Counted from the stretch's first letter, positions 1 to 7,882 are shown. The stretch: 13,079 nt of DNA from CAUZJO01 sp963580245 (GCA_963580245.1 CAUZJO010000131.1:1-13079), one strand, 5' to 3'. Translations and numbers: made by a program. Notes: generated from the sequence alone by a model not told the origin.

Positions 1-159
1 CGGTTGGGCTTGACTGATCAGGGCGGGGAAAGCACAATGGTCTTGGCCGGTGAAACGGAAGCGAGCTCTGATGGGGAGCAACTCGTCAGGGATAACCGGC
101 CGGAGGTTCGACGCAATATCGAGCGGGGGACAGCTGAACCAGGCTGTCCCCTCATCCAT
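1..159 (-). CDS. Possible partial reading frame, unrecognised
   Basis: A minus-strand frame is open from the left window edge to an in-frame TAG some 70 bases upstream of the ATG at 159. It would encode at least 53 residues. The translation has a plausible mix of aromatic and hydrophobic residues (for example PVIPDELLPIRARFRFTGQD) and about two thirds of its third codon positions are G or C. No family is recognised. A perfect 9-bp inverted repeat (126-151) lies inside the frame, and repeats of that type are usually intergenic, so this may be a chance frame. The opposite-strand frame at 4-192 looks less protein-like. The call is weak. Confidence 0.2.
   Translation of the reverse strand, partial: MDEGTAWFSCPPLDIASNLRPVIPDELLPIRARFRFTGQDHCAFPALISQAQP
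126..151. repeat. REP-like hairpin, 9-bp perfect stem
   Basis: The arms GGGGACAGC (126-134) and GCTGTCCCC (143-151) are exact reverse complements around an 8-base loop. The core GGGGACAG...CTGTCCCC resembles the extragenic palindromes often seen near RAYT (REP-associated tyrosine) transposases in environmental bacteria. That resemblance is from memory, not a search. No transposase gene is visible here. There is no T-tract, so a simple intrinsic terminator is not supported. Confidence 0.5.
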
Positions 160-262
160 GAGGATATTGCAGAGATCCTTCCCATGCCTTAAAAAAACCC
201 ATTCATCCCCAGCCGGGGATGGTAGCTAACTCGCAAACGGCAATTGTCCAATTCACGGTGAA

Positions 263-448
263 CTAGTACAGGTTCTCCATACTTCCATCTTCGGGGCCGG
301 CGCTAACGGTTGGAGAAACGTAGATATCGGCGGCCTGGACTGGATGCAGCATGAAAAGTGCTTGCATGAAACCGACGGCCGCCAGACACGACCCGACTCT
401 TGCGCCACATCGGTTTGAGCGAGCGGGCAAATAATTTGAACGCGCCAT
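263..448 (-). pseudogene. Truncated start of a secreted beta-helix-like protein
   Basis: The ATG at 448 opens a 61-residue frame. It has an arginine-rich start, a hydrophobic stretch (roughly residues 18-37) and a likely signal peptidase I site after HPVQA. The mature part begins ADIYVSPTVSAGPEDGSMEN, which resembles the opening of right-handed parallel beta-helix proteins (typically YVSP.G...G...NPF.TI). The frame then stops at a TAG (263-265), where hundreds more residues would be expected. Read through, the frame gives only 19 more residues before a TGA. The rest of the gene is missing or unrecognisable, so this is called a remnant. A short secreted peptide cannot be excluded. Confidence 0.45.
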
Positions 449-608
449 GATGACTATCCACACACCGCTCCCGGTCCGCTTTTGCGAGCGGGCCGACAAC
501 TGCCATTCGGTTCCGGCTTGATCATTCGCTTAGCACCCGCCAAGATACTCTAATCGAAGTGCCGCGCCGCGCGGAAGGTCGAAATAAACGCCAAGTGTCC
601 ATCGATTC

Positions 609-1712
609 ATGAATGACGAGTACGAAAGCCCCCCGAGCGAAACCCAGACGCCCCAAACGAACGGGGCGGTGACGGCCGAAGCCGCGAGCGACGAAATCCT
701 GCTCGAAGTCGAGGACCTGCGGACCCACTTTATCACGCGCGAGGTCACCCGGCAGGCGGTCGATGGGGTGAGTTTCCGGATCCATCGCGGACGGACGCTG
801 GGGATGGTGGGGGAGAGCGGGTGTGGAAAATCGGTGACCTCGTTGTCGATCCTGCGGTTGGTCCCCTCGCCGCCGGGACGGATCGTGGGGGGGCGGATCG
901 TGTTTAAGGGGCGCGACCTGCTCGGGCTCAGCGAGCGCGAGATGCGGGTGGTGCGCGGCAACCAGATTTCGATGATCTTCCAGGAGCCGATGACCTCGCT
1001 CAACCCGGTCTTCACCATCGGCTCGCAGGTGGCCGAGGTCTTTCGGGTCCATCGCGGGATGTCGCGCCGCGAGGCGATGGGCGAGGCCGTGGGGATGCTC
1101 GACCGCGTGCGCATCCCCGACGCCGCCCACCGCGCGCGCGAGTATCCGCATCAGATGAGCGGCGGGATGCGCCAGCGCGTGATGATCGCCATGGCACTGG
1201 CCTGCAACCCCGACCTGCTGATCGCCGACGAGCCGACCACCGCGCTCGACGTGACCGTCCAGGCCCAGATCCTGAACCTGATGGATGAGCTGCAGGCGCA
1301 GTATCACTCCTCGATCCTGATGATCACGCACGACCTAGGGGTGATCGCCGAGACCAGCGACGACGTGGCGATCATGTACGCCGGGCAGATCGTCGAGTTC
1401 GCGCCGAGCGAGCGCCTGTTCGAGGCCCCGCGCCACCCTTACACCCAGGGCCTGATGCGATCGGTGCCGCGCATCGAATGGATCCAGGCGGGCCAGAGGA
1501 TCGAGCCGATCGGCGGCAACGTTCCCGACCCGGCCCATTTCCCCAGCGGCTGTCGCTTCCACCCGCGCTGCCCGTTCGCCGCGGACCGCTGCGTCGCCGA
1601 GGCCCCCGCGCTCGAAGAGGCCGAGCCCGGCCGGACGGTCTGCTGCCACCGCTGGCGCGAGATTGCCGAAGACCCCAAAGCCGCCCAGGCCGGCGCCGGG
1701 ACGGCAAAATAA
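609..1712 (+). CDS. Oligopeptide/dipeptide ABC transporter ATP-binding protein (OppD/DppD type)
   Basis: This is the cytoplasmic ATPase that powers import of peptides or similar solutes through a membrane permease pair. All nucleotide-binding motifs are present: Walker A GESGCGKS (68-75), Q-loop Q125 (IFQEPMTSLNPV), signature SGGMRQR (184-190), Walker B LLIADEP (203-209) and H-loop H241. The C-terminal oligopeptide/dipeptide extension (about 263-350) has the family's cysteine pattern, CRFHPRCPFAADRC (C315, C321, C328) plus C345/C346, which binds an Fe-S cluster in characterised relatives. At 367 residues it is slightly longer than usual because of a low-complexity N-terminus of about 28 residues. 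There is no good Shine-Dalgarno before the ATG at 609, so a later start is possible. No permease, binding protein or second ATPase lies alongside it, so the gene is an orphan here and its substrate is unknown. Confidence 0.93.
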   Translation: MNDEYESPPSETQTPQTNGAVTAEAASDEILLEVEDLRTHFITREVTRQAVDGVSFRIHRGRTLGMVGESGCGKSVTSLSILRLVPSPPGRIVGGRIVFKGRDLLGLSEREMRVVRGNQISMIFQEPMTSLNPVFTIGSQVAEVFRVHRGMSRREAMGEAVGMLDRVRIPDAAHRAREYPHQMSGGMRQRVMIAMALACNPDLLIADEPTTALDVTVQAQILNLMDELQAQYHSSILMITHDLGVIAETSDDVAIMYAGQIVEFAPSERLFEAPRHPYTQGLMRSVPRIEWIQAGQRIEPIGGNVPDPAHFPSGCRFHPRCPFAADRCVAEAPALEEAEPGRTVCCHRWREIAEDPKAAQAGAGTAK

Positions 1713-1816
1713 CGGTGAAACCTGAATTTGATTGATGATGCCTAGAGATTGATCGGCGACGGGGCAGGGTGTTGAAGGAAGACACCTCCTCCCCATCGCG
1801 AAAGGTACGAGTCGCC

Positions 1817-2638
1817 ATGCCCTCCGCCACCCCCTGCATCGCATTGCTCACCGATTTTGGCGACCAGGACTGGTTTGTGGCCGCGATGAAGGGGGAGATT
1901 CTGAAGCGCCTGCCCCAGGCGAACGTCATCGATATCAGCCACGGGCTGCCGGCGCACCAGATTGAGCCGGCCAGCTTCATGGTGTGCTGCGTGCTCGGGG
2001 CCATGCCCGAGGGGACGGTTTTTTGCTGCGTGGTCGACCCCGAGGTTGGCAGCCGGCGTCGTTCACTGTGCGGGCGCGTCGGGCGCTGGTTTTTCTCGGG
2101 ACCGGATAACGGGTTGGTCTCCTCGCTGATCGACGTGGTCGGCGAGGATTTCGAGCTGCATGAAATCGAGAACCCCGCTTTTCGCAACGAACGGATTAGT
2201 CCGACGTTTCACGGTCGGGACCTGTTCGCCCCCGCCGCCGCCGCGTTGGCCTCGGGGCGCGGGCCCGCCGAGGCCGGGCCCGCGGTGAATGAGCCCGTGC
2301 GCCTCCCACCCTGCGAGCCCGCGGCGACCGATTCGGGGATCGTGGCGCGCGTGATGCTGGTCGACCGGTTCGGCAACCTCGTGACCAACGTGTGGGAGGA
2401 GTCCTATCACGATCGGCTGCTTCCCGATCGGTTCGTCATTCGGGTCGGGTCGATGCGCCTGTATAACCTCAGCGAGACGTTCAGCCAGGTCCGCGAGGTC
2501 GAGGCACTGGCCTACTGGGGATCGGCGGGCACGCTGGAGCTGGCGGTCAATCTCGGCTCGGCGGCCCAGACCACCGGGCTGGGGATCGGCGACCAGGTTT
2601 TCGTAGACTGGCTCGATGGGAAGTTGGGGGTCCCTTAG
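1817..2638 (+). CDS. SAM hydroxide adenosyltransferase (DUF62 / SAM hydrolase family)
   Basis: The family hydrolyses S-adenosylmethionine with hydroxide to adenosine and methionine, and is related to the fluorinase/chlorinase enzymes. Family signatures are clear: the N-terminal IALLTDFGDQDWFVAAMKG with the SAM-binding aspartate, VIDISHGLPAHQI, the FSGPDNGLVSSLI segment, the TFHGRDLFAPAAAALASG segment, and the C-terminal domain marker VDRFGNLVTN. The ATG at 1817 gives 273 residues and begins directly at the fold. A TTG at 1769 in the same frame would add 16 polar residues. AAAGG near 1801 is a modest ribosome site for the ATG. A roughly 14-residue proline/alanine/glycine-rich linker (AEAGPAVNEPVRLPP) separates the two domains. 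The TAG stop lies 3 bp from the end of the convergent gene, and is a genuine use of TAG as terminator here. Confidence 0.92.
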   Translation: MPSATPCIALLTDFGDQDWFVAAMKGEILKRLPQANVIDISHGLPAHQIEPASFMVCCVLGAMPEGTVFCCVVDPEVGSRRRSLCGRVGRWFFSGPDNGLVSSLIDVVGEDFELHEIENPAFRNERISPTFHGRDLFAPAAAALASGRGPAEAGPAVNEPVRLPPCEPAATDSGIVARVMLVDRFGNLVTNVWEESYHDRLLPDRFVIRVGSMRLYNLSETFSQVREVEALAYWGSAGTLELAVNLGSAAQTTGLGIGDQVFVDWLDGKLGVP

Positions 2639-2641
2639 AGC

Positions 2642-3538
2642 CTAAGGATAGATCTCCCAATCTTGGGCGGCGTTGGGGGGCGGAAGGGTCAAGAACAGCC
2701 CGTTGCTCTCGAAGTCCTAGTTTCGCAGCGAGACCCTGTCCCCGCCCCTCAGGTCATCAGGGAGTCGCAGTTCGATCTCGCGAGGGCTCTAAGCCATAAT
2801 CATATCCAGAAGCGCCGGGCCGAAGAAGATTTGGCTGTCACCTTGAGTCGGGCCGAAGTTGTAACCGCGGATCGCAATCACGTCGCCGGGGTTGGCGAAG
2901 AAGTTGATCGTGTCGGTGGTGACGCCGGACCCCTGGATGCTCGAGAGCACGGTTTCGGTCACGGCCCCGCCGAAGGGACGGACCAGGTCGTCTGAGCTCA
3001 TGACGAAGTCAGGGCCAAGCGACACGACGGTGTAGACATCAAACAAGTCCCCGTAAAACTTCTGGGTCACGGCGCCCGGATCGCCGCGAACCAAGCCTGG
3101 CGACATAAAGAACAAGTAAGGCGTTCCCCAAGGGTCGAGCGGCGAACCGATGTCATAAAGGCCCGGTTCGGTCTGCGTGTTCGGACGCTGGTAACTGGCG
3201 TAGGGACCGTCCCATTTGTTGAAGCCCACAAGCAGGTCGCGGCGCTCGGGTTGGAACAAGCCCCTGGTGGGCCGGATCACGTAGGTGCCCCCTTCATGGC
3301 TGAGGTAGTCATAATGTGGATTGCCCGGGGACACTCCGTGGTCGTTGAGGGTCTCCAGCGAGACGTAGAAGCTGGTCGTGACGGCGCAGATATCGAGCAC
3401 GGTGGCCAAGTTGGCCATCGATGCCTTGGCCCGCGTCTTGCGTTTTTCGTCGGCCTCATCGGGCTGGGCCGCCCCGGTGAACCCGGCCAGGCCAACGAGG
3501 AGGATCAGCGTGAGTTTGGGTTTGAAAGACCGGTTCAT
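2642..3538 (-). CDS. Secreted GspG-like protein with C-terminal IPT/TIG domain, interrupted by two in-frame TAG codons
   Basis: The ATG at 3538 starts a protein with a cleavable signal (hydrophobic residues about 9-24, cleavage near GAAQ). A helix-like segment KASMANLATVLDICAV follows, then a pseudopilin-G-type C-terminal domain: DPWGTPY (135-141) followed by FDVYTVVSLGPDF (166-178) and SSDD. The usual prepilin GFTLIE-type motif is absent. An IPT/TIG domain begins near residue 216 (PGDVIAIRGYNFGP). The frame meets TAG at 2789-2791 (codon 250). Reading on gives SPREIELRLPDDLRGGDRVS, a second TAG at 2717-2719 (codon 274), then DFESNGLFLTLPPPNAAQDW and a final TAG at 2642. The read-through matches the second half of a TIG domain and ends 3 bp from the convergent neighbour, so 298 codons is probably the ancestral length. 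Without suppression the product is 249 residues. Alternative start: ATG at 3550. Confidence 0.7.
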
Positions 3539-3592
3539 CGGGCACGACATCCTAGCAAGCCCGTCCTCCAAGATATTCGCCCCATCCCCACC

Positions 3593-3621
3593 AGTATAAA
3601 CGAGCGGGCGGTCCGTGTCAG
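3593..3621 (-). promoter_or_regulatory. Sigma-70-type promoter for the GspG-like gene
   Basis: On the minus strand, CTGACA (-35, 3621-3616, 5 of 6 consensus bases) is followed by a 17-base spacer and TATACT (-10, 3598-3593, 5 of 6). Transcription would begin about 50 bases before the ATG at 3538. This is the best promoter match seen by eye in the window. It is inferred from sequence only. Confidence 0.5.
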
Positions 3622-3672
3622 ACTTTATCGGGGAGGGGTGCGCCCGGCGCGGTGTCTTCGCGGAAAAATGGG

Positions 3673-3701
3673 TTGAAATTCAGCGGGCGAATCGGTCTAC
3701 T
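3673..3701 (+). promoter_or_regulatory. Possible promoter for the small membrane protein
   Basis: TTGAAA (3673-3678, 5 of 6) lies 17 bases before TCTACT (3696-3701, 4 of 6), about 90 bases upstream of the ATG at 3791. It sits in the same divergent intergenic region as the minus-strand promoter. The weak -10 makes this tentative. Confidence 0.3.
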
Positions 3702-3790
3702 GATATCGAGCATGGCCAGGGTTGCCAGACTGCGTAAGTAAACCGAGTTTGTCCTTCTTGTCTGCTGAACCAGGAAGGCGTGGATGCATC

Positions 3791-4162
3791 ATGACTGATA
3801 CCGAGACGCCCAGCCCGCCGAAAAACAAAATCGAGCAGGCCCGTGACAAACTGACTCGCCTGAGCGGCGAAATCGAGACGGCGCGGGAACATGACCAAGC
3901 CGTCCGACATCGCCATGCGGGAACTCCGATCGCGCGTCGCAAGCGCAAGACTCTGATCCTCTCGGTCGTGCTGGGGGTCTTGATCGCGGGCGTCGCGGTC
4001 AAGCTCTACCGGGATTACCGGTATTATCATCCCACTCCCGAGATCCGAGCGGGCGATGCGGAGGGGCTTGGCGGGGGGCCAATCCTGCCGCCCAACCTAC
4101 GCGATAGAATGCCGGACCAGATGGCGCCGAGCGAGGCGCTAGGCCCCTCCGATTGGGCCTGA
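3791..4162 (+). CDS. Small single-pass membrane protein, function unknown
   Basis: This 123-residue protein is not recognised. It has a polar, charge-rich N-terminal part with helical, possibly coiled-coil character (KIEQARDKLTRLSGEIETAR, residues 13-32). A basic patch (RRKRK, 49-53) precedes one transmembrane segment (about 54-72, LILSVVLGVLIAGVAV). After that come a tyrosine-rich YRDYRYY and a Gly/Pro-rich tail. The positive-inside rule favours the N-terminus in the cytoplasm and the tail outside. The ATG at 3791 is preferred over an upstream start at 3722 because AGGAAGG lies at 3772-3778. Its 3' end overlaps the convergent phosphodiesterase gene by 136 bp. Coding is plausible from its ordered architecture but has no family support. 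Confidence 0.6.
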   Translation: MTDTETPSPPKNKIEQARDKLTRLSGEIETAREHDQAVRHRHAGTPIARRKRKTLILSVVLGVLIAGVAVKLYRDYRYYHPTPEIRAGDAEGLGGGPILPPNLRDRMPDQMAPSEALGPSDWA

Positions 4163-6517
4163 ATTCGCAGTTCCGCGATCAGCAGCCGGTGGTCCGAAGC
4201 GATGCGGGCCAGGTCGGTATCGACCACCTCCACTTTGACAACCTCGAATTGCGAGCTGACGAAGATGTGATCGATGCGGCCCAGCGGGTAGCACCCGAAC
4301 CAGGTCTTTGCGGGCTGATGGTTGTCCTTCTCGATCTGGGCGTCGCGCAAGCGCTGGCGCATCCGCCGGCAAACGGGCGATCCGGGTAGGGCGTTGAAGT
4401 CCCCGCACACGGTGACGGGGCCGCGACAGTCGGGATGGCCCAGCCAATCTTCAGCGAGCAACGCGCAGGCTTGGGCCAGTTGTTCGCGCGGGACCAACCC
4501 CAGGTGCGTGTTCATGATCTGGAGGGGTCCGGCGTCCGCTTCGATGGTGACCCACAGGGCCCCGCGCGGTTCGAGCCGCGGCCAGTTGGGCAGGCCGGGC
4601 AACGTTCCGATGCGCGCCAAACGCATCGGGAACCGACTCATAACCGCATCGCCGTATAGTTCCTCTTCGATCCGCAGCACCGGGTGGAAATGGTGGTCCA
4701 TTTTGAGAGACTGGGCGATCAGATGGGCTTGGTCGTCGCCTCCGGTGCGCGCGCGGCCCATGTCCAGCTCCTGGAGGCAGACGATGTCGGGTTCGCACTG
4801 TGAGATCACCCGCGCGATGCGCCGGGTCGAAAGCTTGCCGTCCATCCCGATGCAACTGTGCACGTTGTAGGTCAAGACGCGGATCGTCTCAGTGGCGGTC
4901 GGCGAGCGGCCAGCCTCGGCCTCGATGTGTTGGGGCTGGCGCCGGCCCATCAGGGTGAGCGCGGCTTCCCTCAGATCCAGGGGGCGCAGATACTTCTTAT
5001 CCGGCTGAGGCAGAGGAGTATCGACCGGTAGGAGCGCGAAGGCCCCCGTCTCGTCGGGACCCGGACCGGCGTGGGAGCCGTTCTCGATCGGAAAGGTGTC
5101 AGGTTTGCCTTGGAGGCGCCAGCCGCTAATGACGAACTCGCCCGAATCGGGGTGATGGCACAGGTCGATGGTGTCGCGCGTGACCTCGGCCAGGAACGGG
5201 TGGTCCGCACCAAACACGTCGCCCGCCTGGGCCGGTAAAGCAAACTCCCCCTCCCCGGTCCACGCTCGAGCTTCGTCCGGCCCTTCGGCGCTCAGAACCA
5301 AGGGGACATGAGCGGACTCGGCGAGCGCCCGCGCCAGACGGCTGCGTTGATCACGATCGAGCGGCCACTGGGGGTAGACGTGACCGACCGGACCCATGGC
5401 GGCGACGATCGGACTGGCGTCTTCCTGCTTTGCCGGCCCGGCGTTCGAGAAAGGGACCAGCCAGTTGAGGAGACTCGATCCCAGCAGGCAGATGCGTTGG
5501 CTTTGGATGCTGCGCAGGTCGGCTTGCTGATCAACGCCGACGGGGCCCGCTTCGTCGAACACGTTGGCGACGGCTGCTTGGACCGTCAGGCCGTTTTCTT
5601 TTGGGTAGGGGAGCGTTTCCTCCTGACCGTGATCGGCGTAAACCCACAGGTCATAGTCGCGGTAGGCCGAGCGTTGAGCGGCGCGCCAGATCTTGCGGAT
5701 CGCCCCGTCGATGCCCTTCAACACCCAATGGGCAAACCGGGAGGAGGGACCCCGACGGTGCGCCTGCTCGTCATAGCCCAACAGGTTCAGGTGAATGACC
5801 GGCAAGCCGCGGGCCACGTCCATGCGCGCGCCGATCGTCACCAGTTTGCGCAACAAGATGCAAATCCCCACGCGGGTGGGAACGAACTTGAGTTCCTTCC
5901 AGAGATCGAAGCCCGAAATGATCCCGCGAAAGAAATCGACGACGGCCAGCCCCATCTCGATCACCAGCAGGGCGGCGATGCGGAAAAGAGCGTGCAGGTT
6001 GAACAGGAGCATGATGAAGAGGCCGGTGGGGTTGGTCTTGCGCATCAGGTCGCTCAGACCCAGTGTCGACATACAGAAATGGGCCTCCTGGGCGCCGCCC
6101 GTATAGATGTCGCAATAGGCGCTGCCCCCGGCCAGCAACGGCTCCCCCTTGCCCTCGATGCGCCGCTCGATTTCCTTCGCGTCCTCGACTTCAAACAACC
6201 GGAAGACGCGCCCGCAGCGGGCGTCGCGATAACTGAAGGCAGGCACGGCGCCCTTGACGCCGTAGAATAGCTCGGCCTGGACGGCCGGGGTGCTTCGAGG
6301 GCATCCCGGAGTAGTGGGTGTGGAGCCGATAGCGTTGCTTATCGAGCAGGCTTTTCAGGAACGGCAGATGCCCCGCGGCAAGGGCGCGTTCCAGCTCCTT
6401 GCGCGACAGGCCGTCGATCTGGACCATCACCAGACCCGGACGCGCCGATTTGTCGCCGGGCCGAGGCAGGCGGAAGAGCCGGACCATCCACTCGCGCTGG
6501 CTCAGGCGCCGCCTCAC
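4027..6517 (-). CDS. Fusion of alkaline-phosphatase-superfamily phosphodiesterase and EEP-family phosphoesterase, frameshifted near 6294
   Basis: Numbering is from GTG 6517 with one base removed at 6294-6295 (829 residues). The N-terminal half is a type I phosphodiesterase/alkaline-phosphatase-superfamily domain. It has D35 (QIDGLS), putative nucleophile T76 (SGMPSSTPAVQ), D249 and H253 (GYDEQAHRRGPSS), D295-H296 (ADHGQE) and H482 (GSHAGPGPDETGAF). A hydrophobic stretch (about 165-198) could be membrane-embedded. The C-terminal half (about 545-783) is an endonuclease/exonuclease/phosphatase domain with all expected residues: N551 (TYNVHS), E583 (QELD), H671 (NTHLG), D706/N708 (GDFN), D749-H750 (RIDHIF) and D775-H776 (SDHRLL). 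Metal-dependent cleavage of phosphodiesters, possibly of lipids or nucleotides, is expected; the substrate is unknown. An extra A on the coding strand breaks the frame between residues 74 and 75. The gene starts 33 bp after the glycosyltransferase stop and overlaps the small membrane gene at its 3' end. Confidence 0.8.
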
Positions 6518-6550
6518 GCGCGTATGATGATCTCGATTTGATGGAACATA

Positions 6551-7835
6551 TCAGGGCTGAGTGCTGATCTGGGGCGAGTGGAGGGCGGCGGCGGCGGCCC
6601 CGGCGATGTTCGCGACCAATTCCCATTCGGTCTTAACCTGTTCGAGCAGGGCCCCCCACGGGGCGGGGTCGATGGGTCGCTCCAGTGCCTCTTCCCGGCA
6701 CATCCGATCATAAACATCGAGCAACTGCTCGGTGCTGCGCTGAATCGAGAATCGGCCGGCGGTCCGGCGGGCCGCTTGTTTAATCCGGTCCCTTTGCGTC
6801 GGCGATAGAGAAGCCAGCGACGCGAGGGCGTCCGCGAAAGCTTGGGGGTCTTCCTCGCGAAGCAAGCGGCCGTTGACGCCGTCCTCGACCACGTCCGCGG
6901 CGCCGGGGGCGTCGAGTGCCACCACGGGCCCGCCCGCCGCCATTGCCTCGATCAGCACGATCCCCTGGGTCTCGCTCTTCGAGGCGAACGCAAAGATGTC
7001 CATCGCATGGCACGCGTCGACCAGCTCCTTCCTATCCAGGGTCCCGATCATGTGGAGCCGCCGATCGAGACCTTGGCGCTCGAAAATGGTTCGCAATTCC
7101 TCTTTGGCGGCGCCGACGCCGATGACCATAAAATCGGCCCGCGGCTAGTCGCTCAGGAACGCGGCGACCGCGCGGGCCAAGAAATCCAGGTTCTTTTCGG
7201 GCGCGAGCCGTCCCAAGTGGCTCACCACCAGCCTGTCATCACCAATCTGATGACGGGCGCGAAAACCGCGCCGGTCGCCTCGGGCAAACATTTTCACCTC
7301 CACGCCGGTTGGGACCACCTCGATGGGGGTGCGGACCCCGCGTTGCTTGAGCACGTCGGCCACGCTGCGGCTGGGTGCGATCACGAGGTCGCTCAGGTTT
7401 CCGTAACCCGTTTACAGTTCAATTACAAATTGTTTGAGTTTCGGTGAGTCGCCTGGGACGTAATGGGTGTACTGTTCATACATCGTGTGGTGCGTGAAAA
7501 TCAGGGGGACGTAATACTGATTGGCGATGCGAAGCGCCGTGTCGCCCAACAGAAAGGGGTGATGGGAATGAACGACGTCGGGGCGGAAGGCTTCGAGGTG
7601 GGCGGCCAAGTAGCGCGGGATCGGGAGAACGACGGAAAAATCGCTCCCATTGAAATGCCGAATTGCGGGAATGCGAATGACGTCGCGCTCGTGCGCCGGC
7701 ATACCGTCGAAGACCGGCGCGGCCACCACCACCCGATGACCCAAACGCCGAAACGCTTCGGTAAACGAACTGACCGACCGGGCCACACCTCCCCACGTGC
7801 GGGGTGAAGGTGTTGGTCATCATCAAGATGTTCAT
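6551..7835 (-). pseudogene. GT4 glycosyltransferase, diacylglycerol-glucosyltransferase type, broken by one frameshift and two stops
   Basis: The repaired protein is about 427 residues from ATG 7835 (MNILMMTNTFTPHVGG). It is a GT-B fold family 4 enzyme that moves a sugar from a nucleotide donor to a lipid or glycan. Landmarks are the N-terminal VARSVSSFTEAFRRLGHRV, HSHHPFLLG, IAPSRSVADVLKQRGV, the donor-side HLGRLAPEKNLDFL, and the E-x7-E motif in SKSETQGIVLIEAMAAG. The SETQG form is typical of diacylglycerol glucosyltransferases. Three lesions occur: a one-base gain in the G run on the coding strand (7791-7794, breaking HVGGVARS), TAA at 7412-7414 (after KQFVIEL, before TGYGNLSDL), and TAG at 7145-7147 (after AAFLSD, before PRADFMVIG). 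The two stop-bounded segments and the C-terminal part are all in one frame and remain well conserved, so loss is recent or is a sequencing artefact. A GTG at 7844 is an alternative start. Confidence 0.82.
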
Positions 7836-7882
7836 ACGCCTCACCCAAGGCGGACTCTAACATTCACTCCGGGTTGGCGCAA

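Noticed and set aside
4..192. Plus-strand open frame of 62 codons at the left edge
   Set aside because: It has a TTG start with no ribosome site, a low-complexity charged translation, and shares codon boundaries with the more protein-like minus frame.
522..1331. Minus-strand open frame of 269 codons
   Set aside because: It is antisense to the ABC ATPase and rich in His, Asp and Arg with no recognisable motif; a shadow frame.
5308..6270. Long plus-strand open frame of 320 codons
   Set aside because: It lies wholly opposite the phosphodiesterase domain, whose minus-strand reading shows all catalytic motifs. The plus-strand translation is charged and shows no domain, as expected of an antisense shadow in GC-rich coding DNA.
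2642..7147. Reassigned TAG codon across the genome
   Set aside because: TAG ends the SAM hydrolase gene at a natural C-terminus, conserved genes such as fumC contain no internal TAG, and the glycosyltransferase also has an internal TAA. Local lesions explain the data better.
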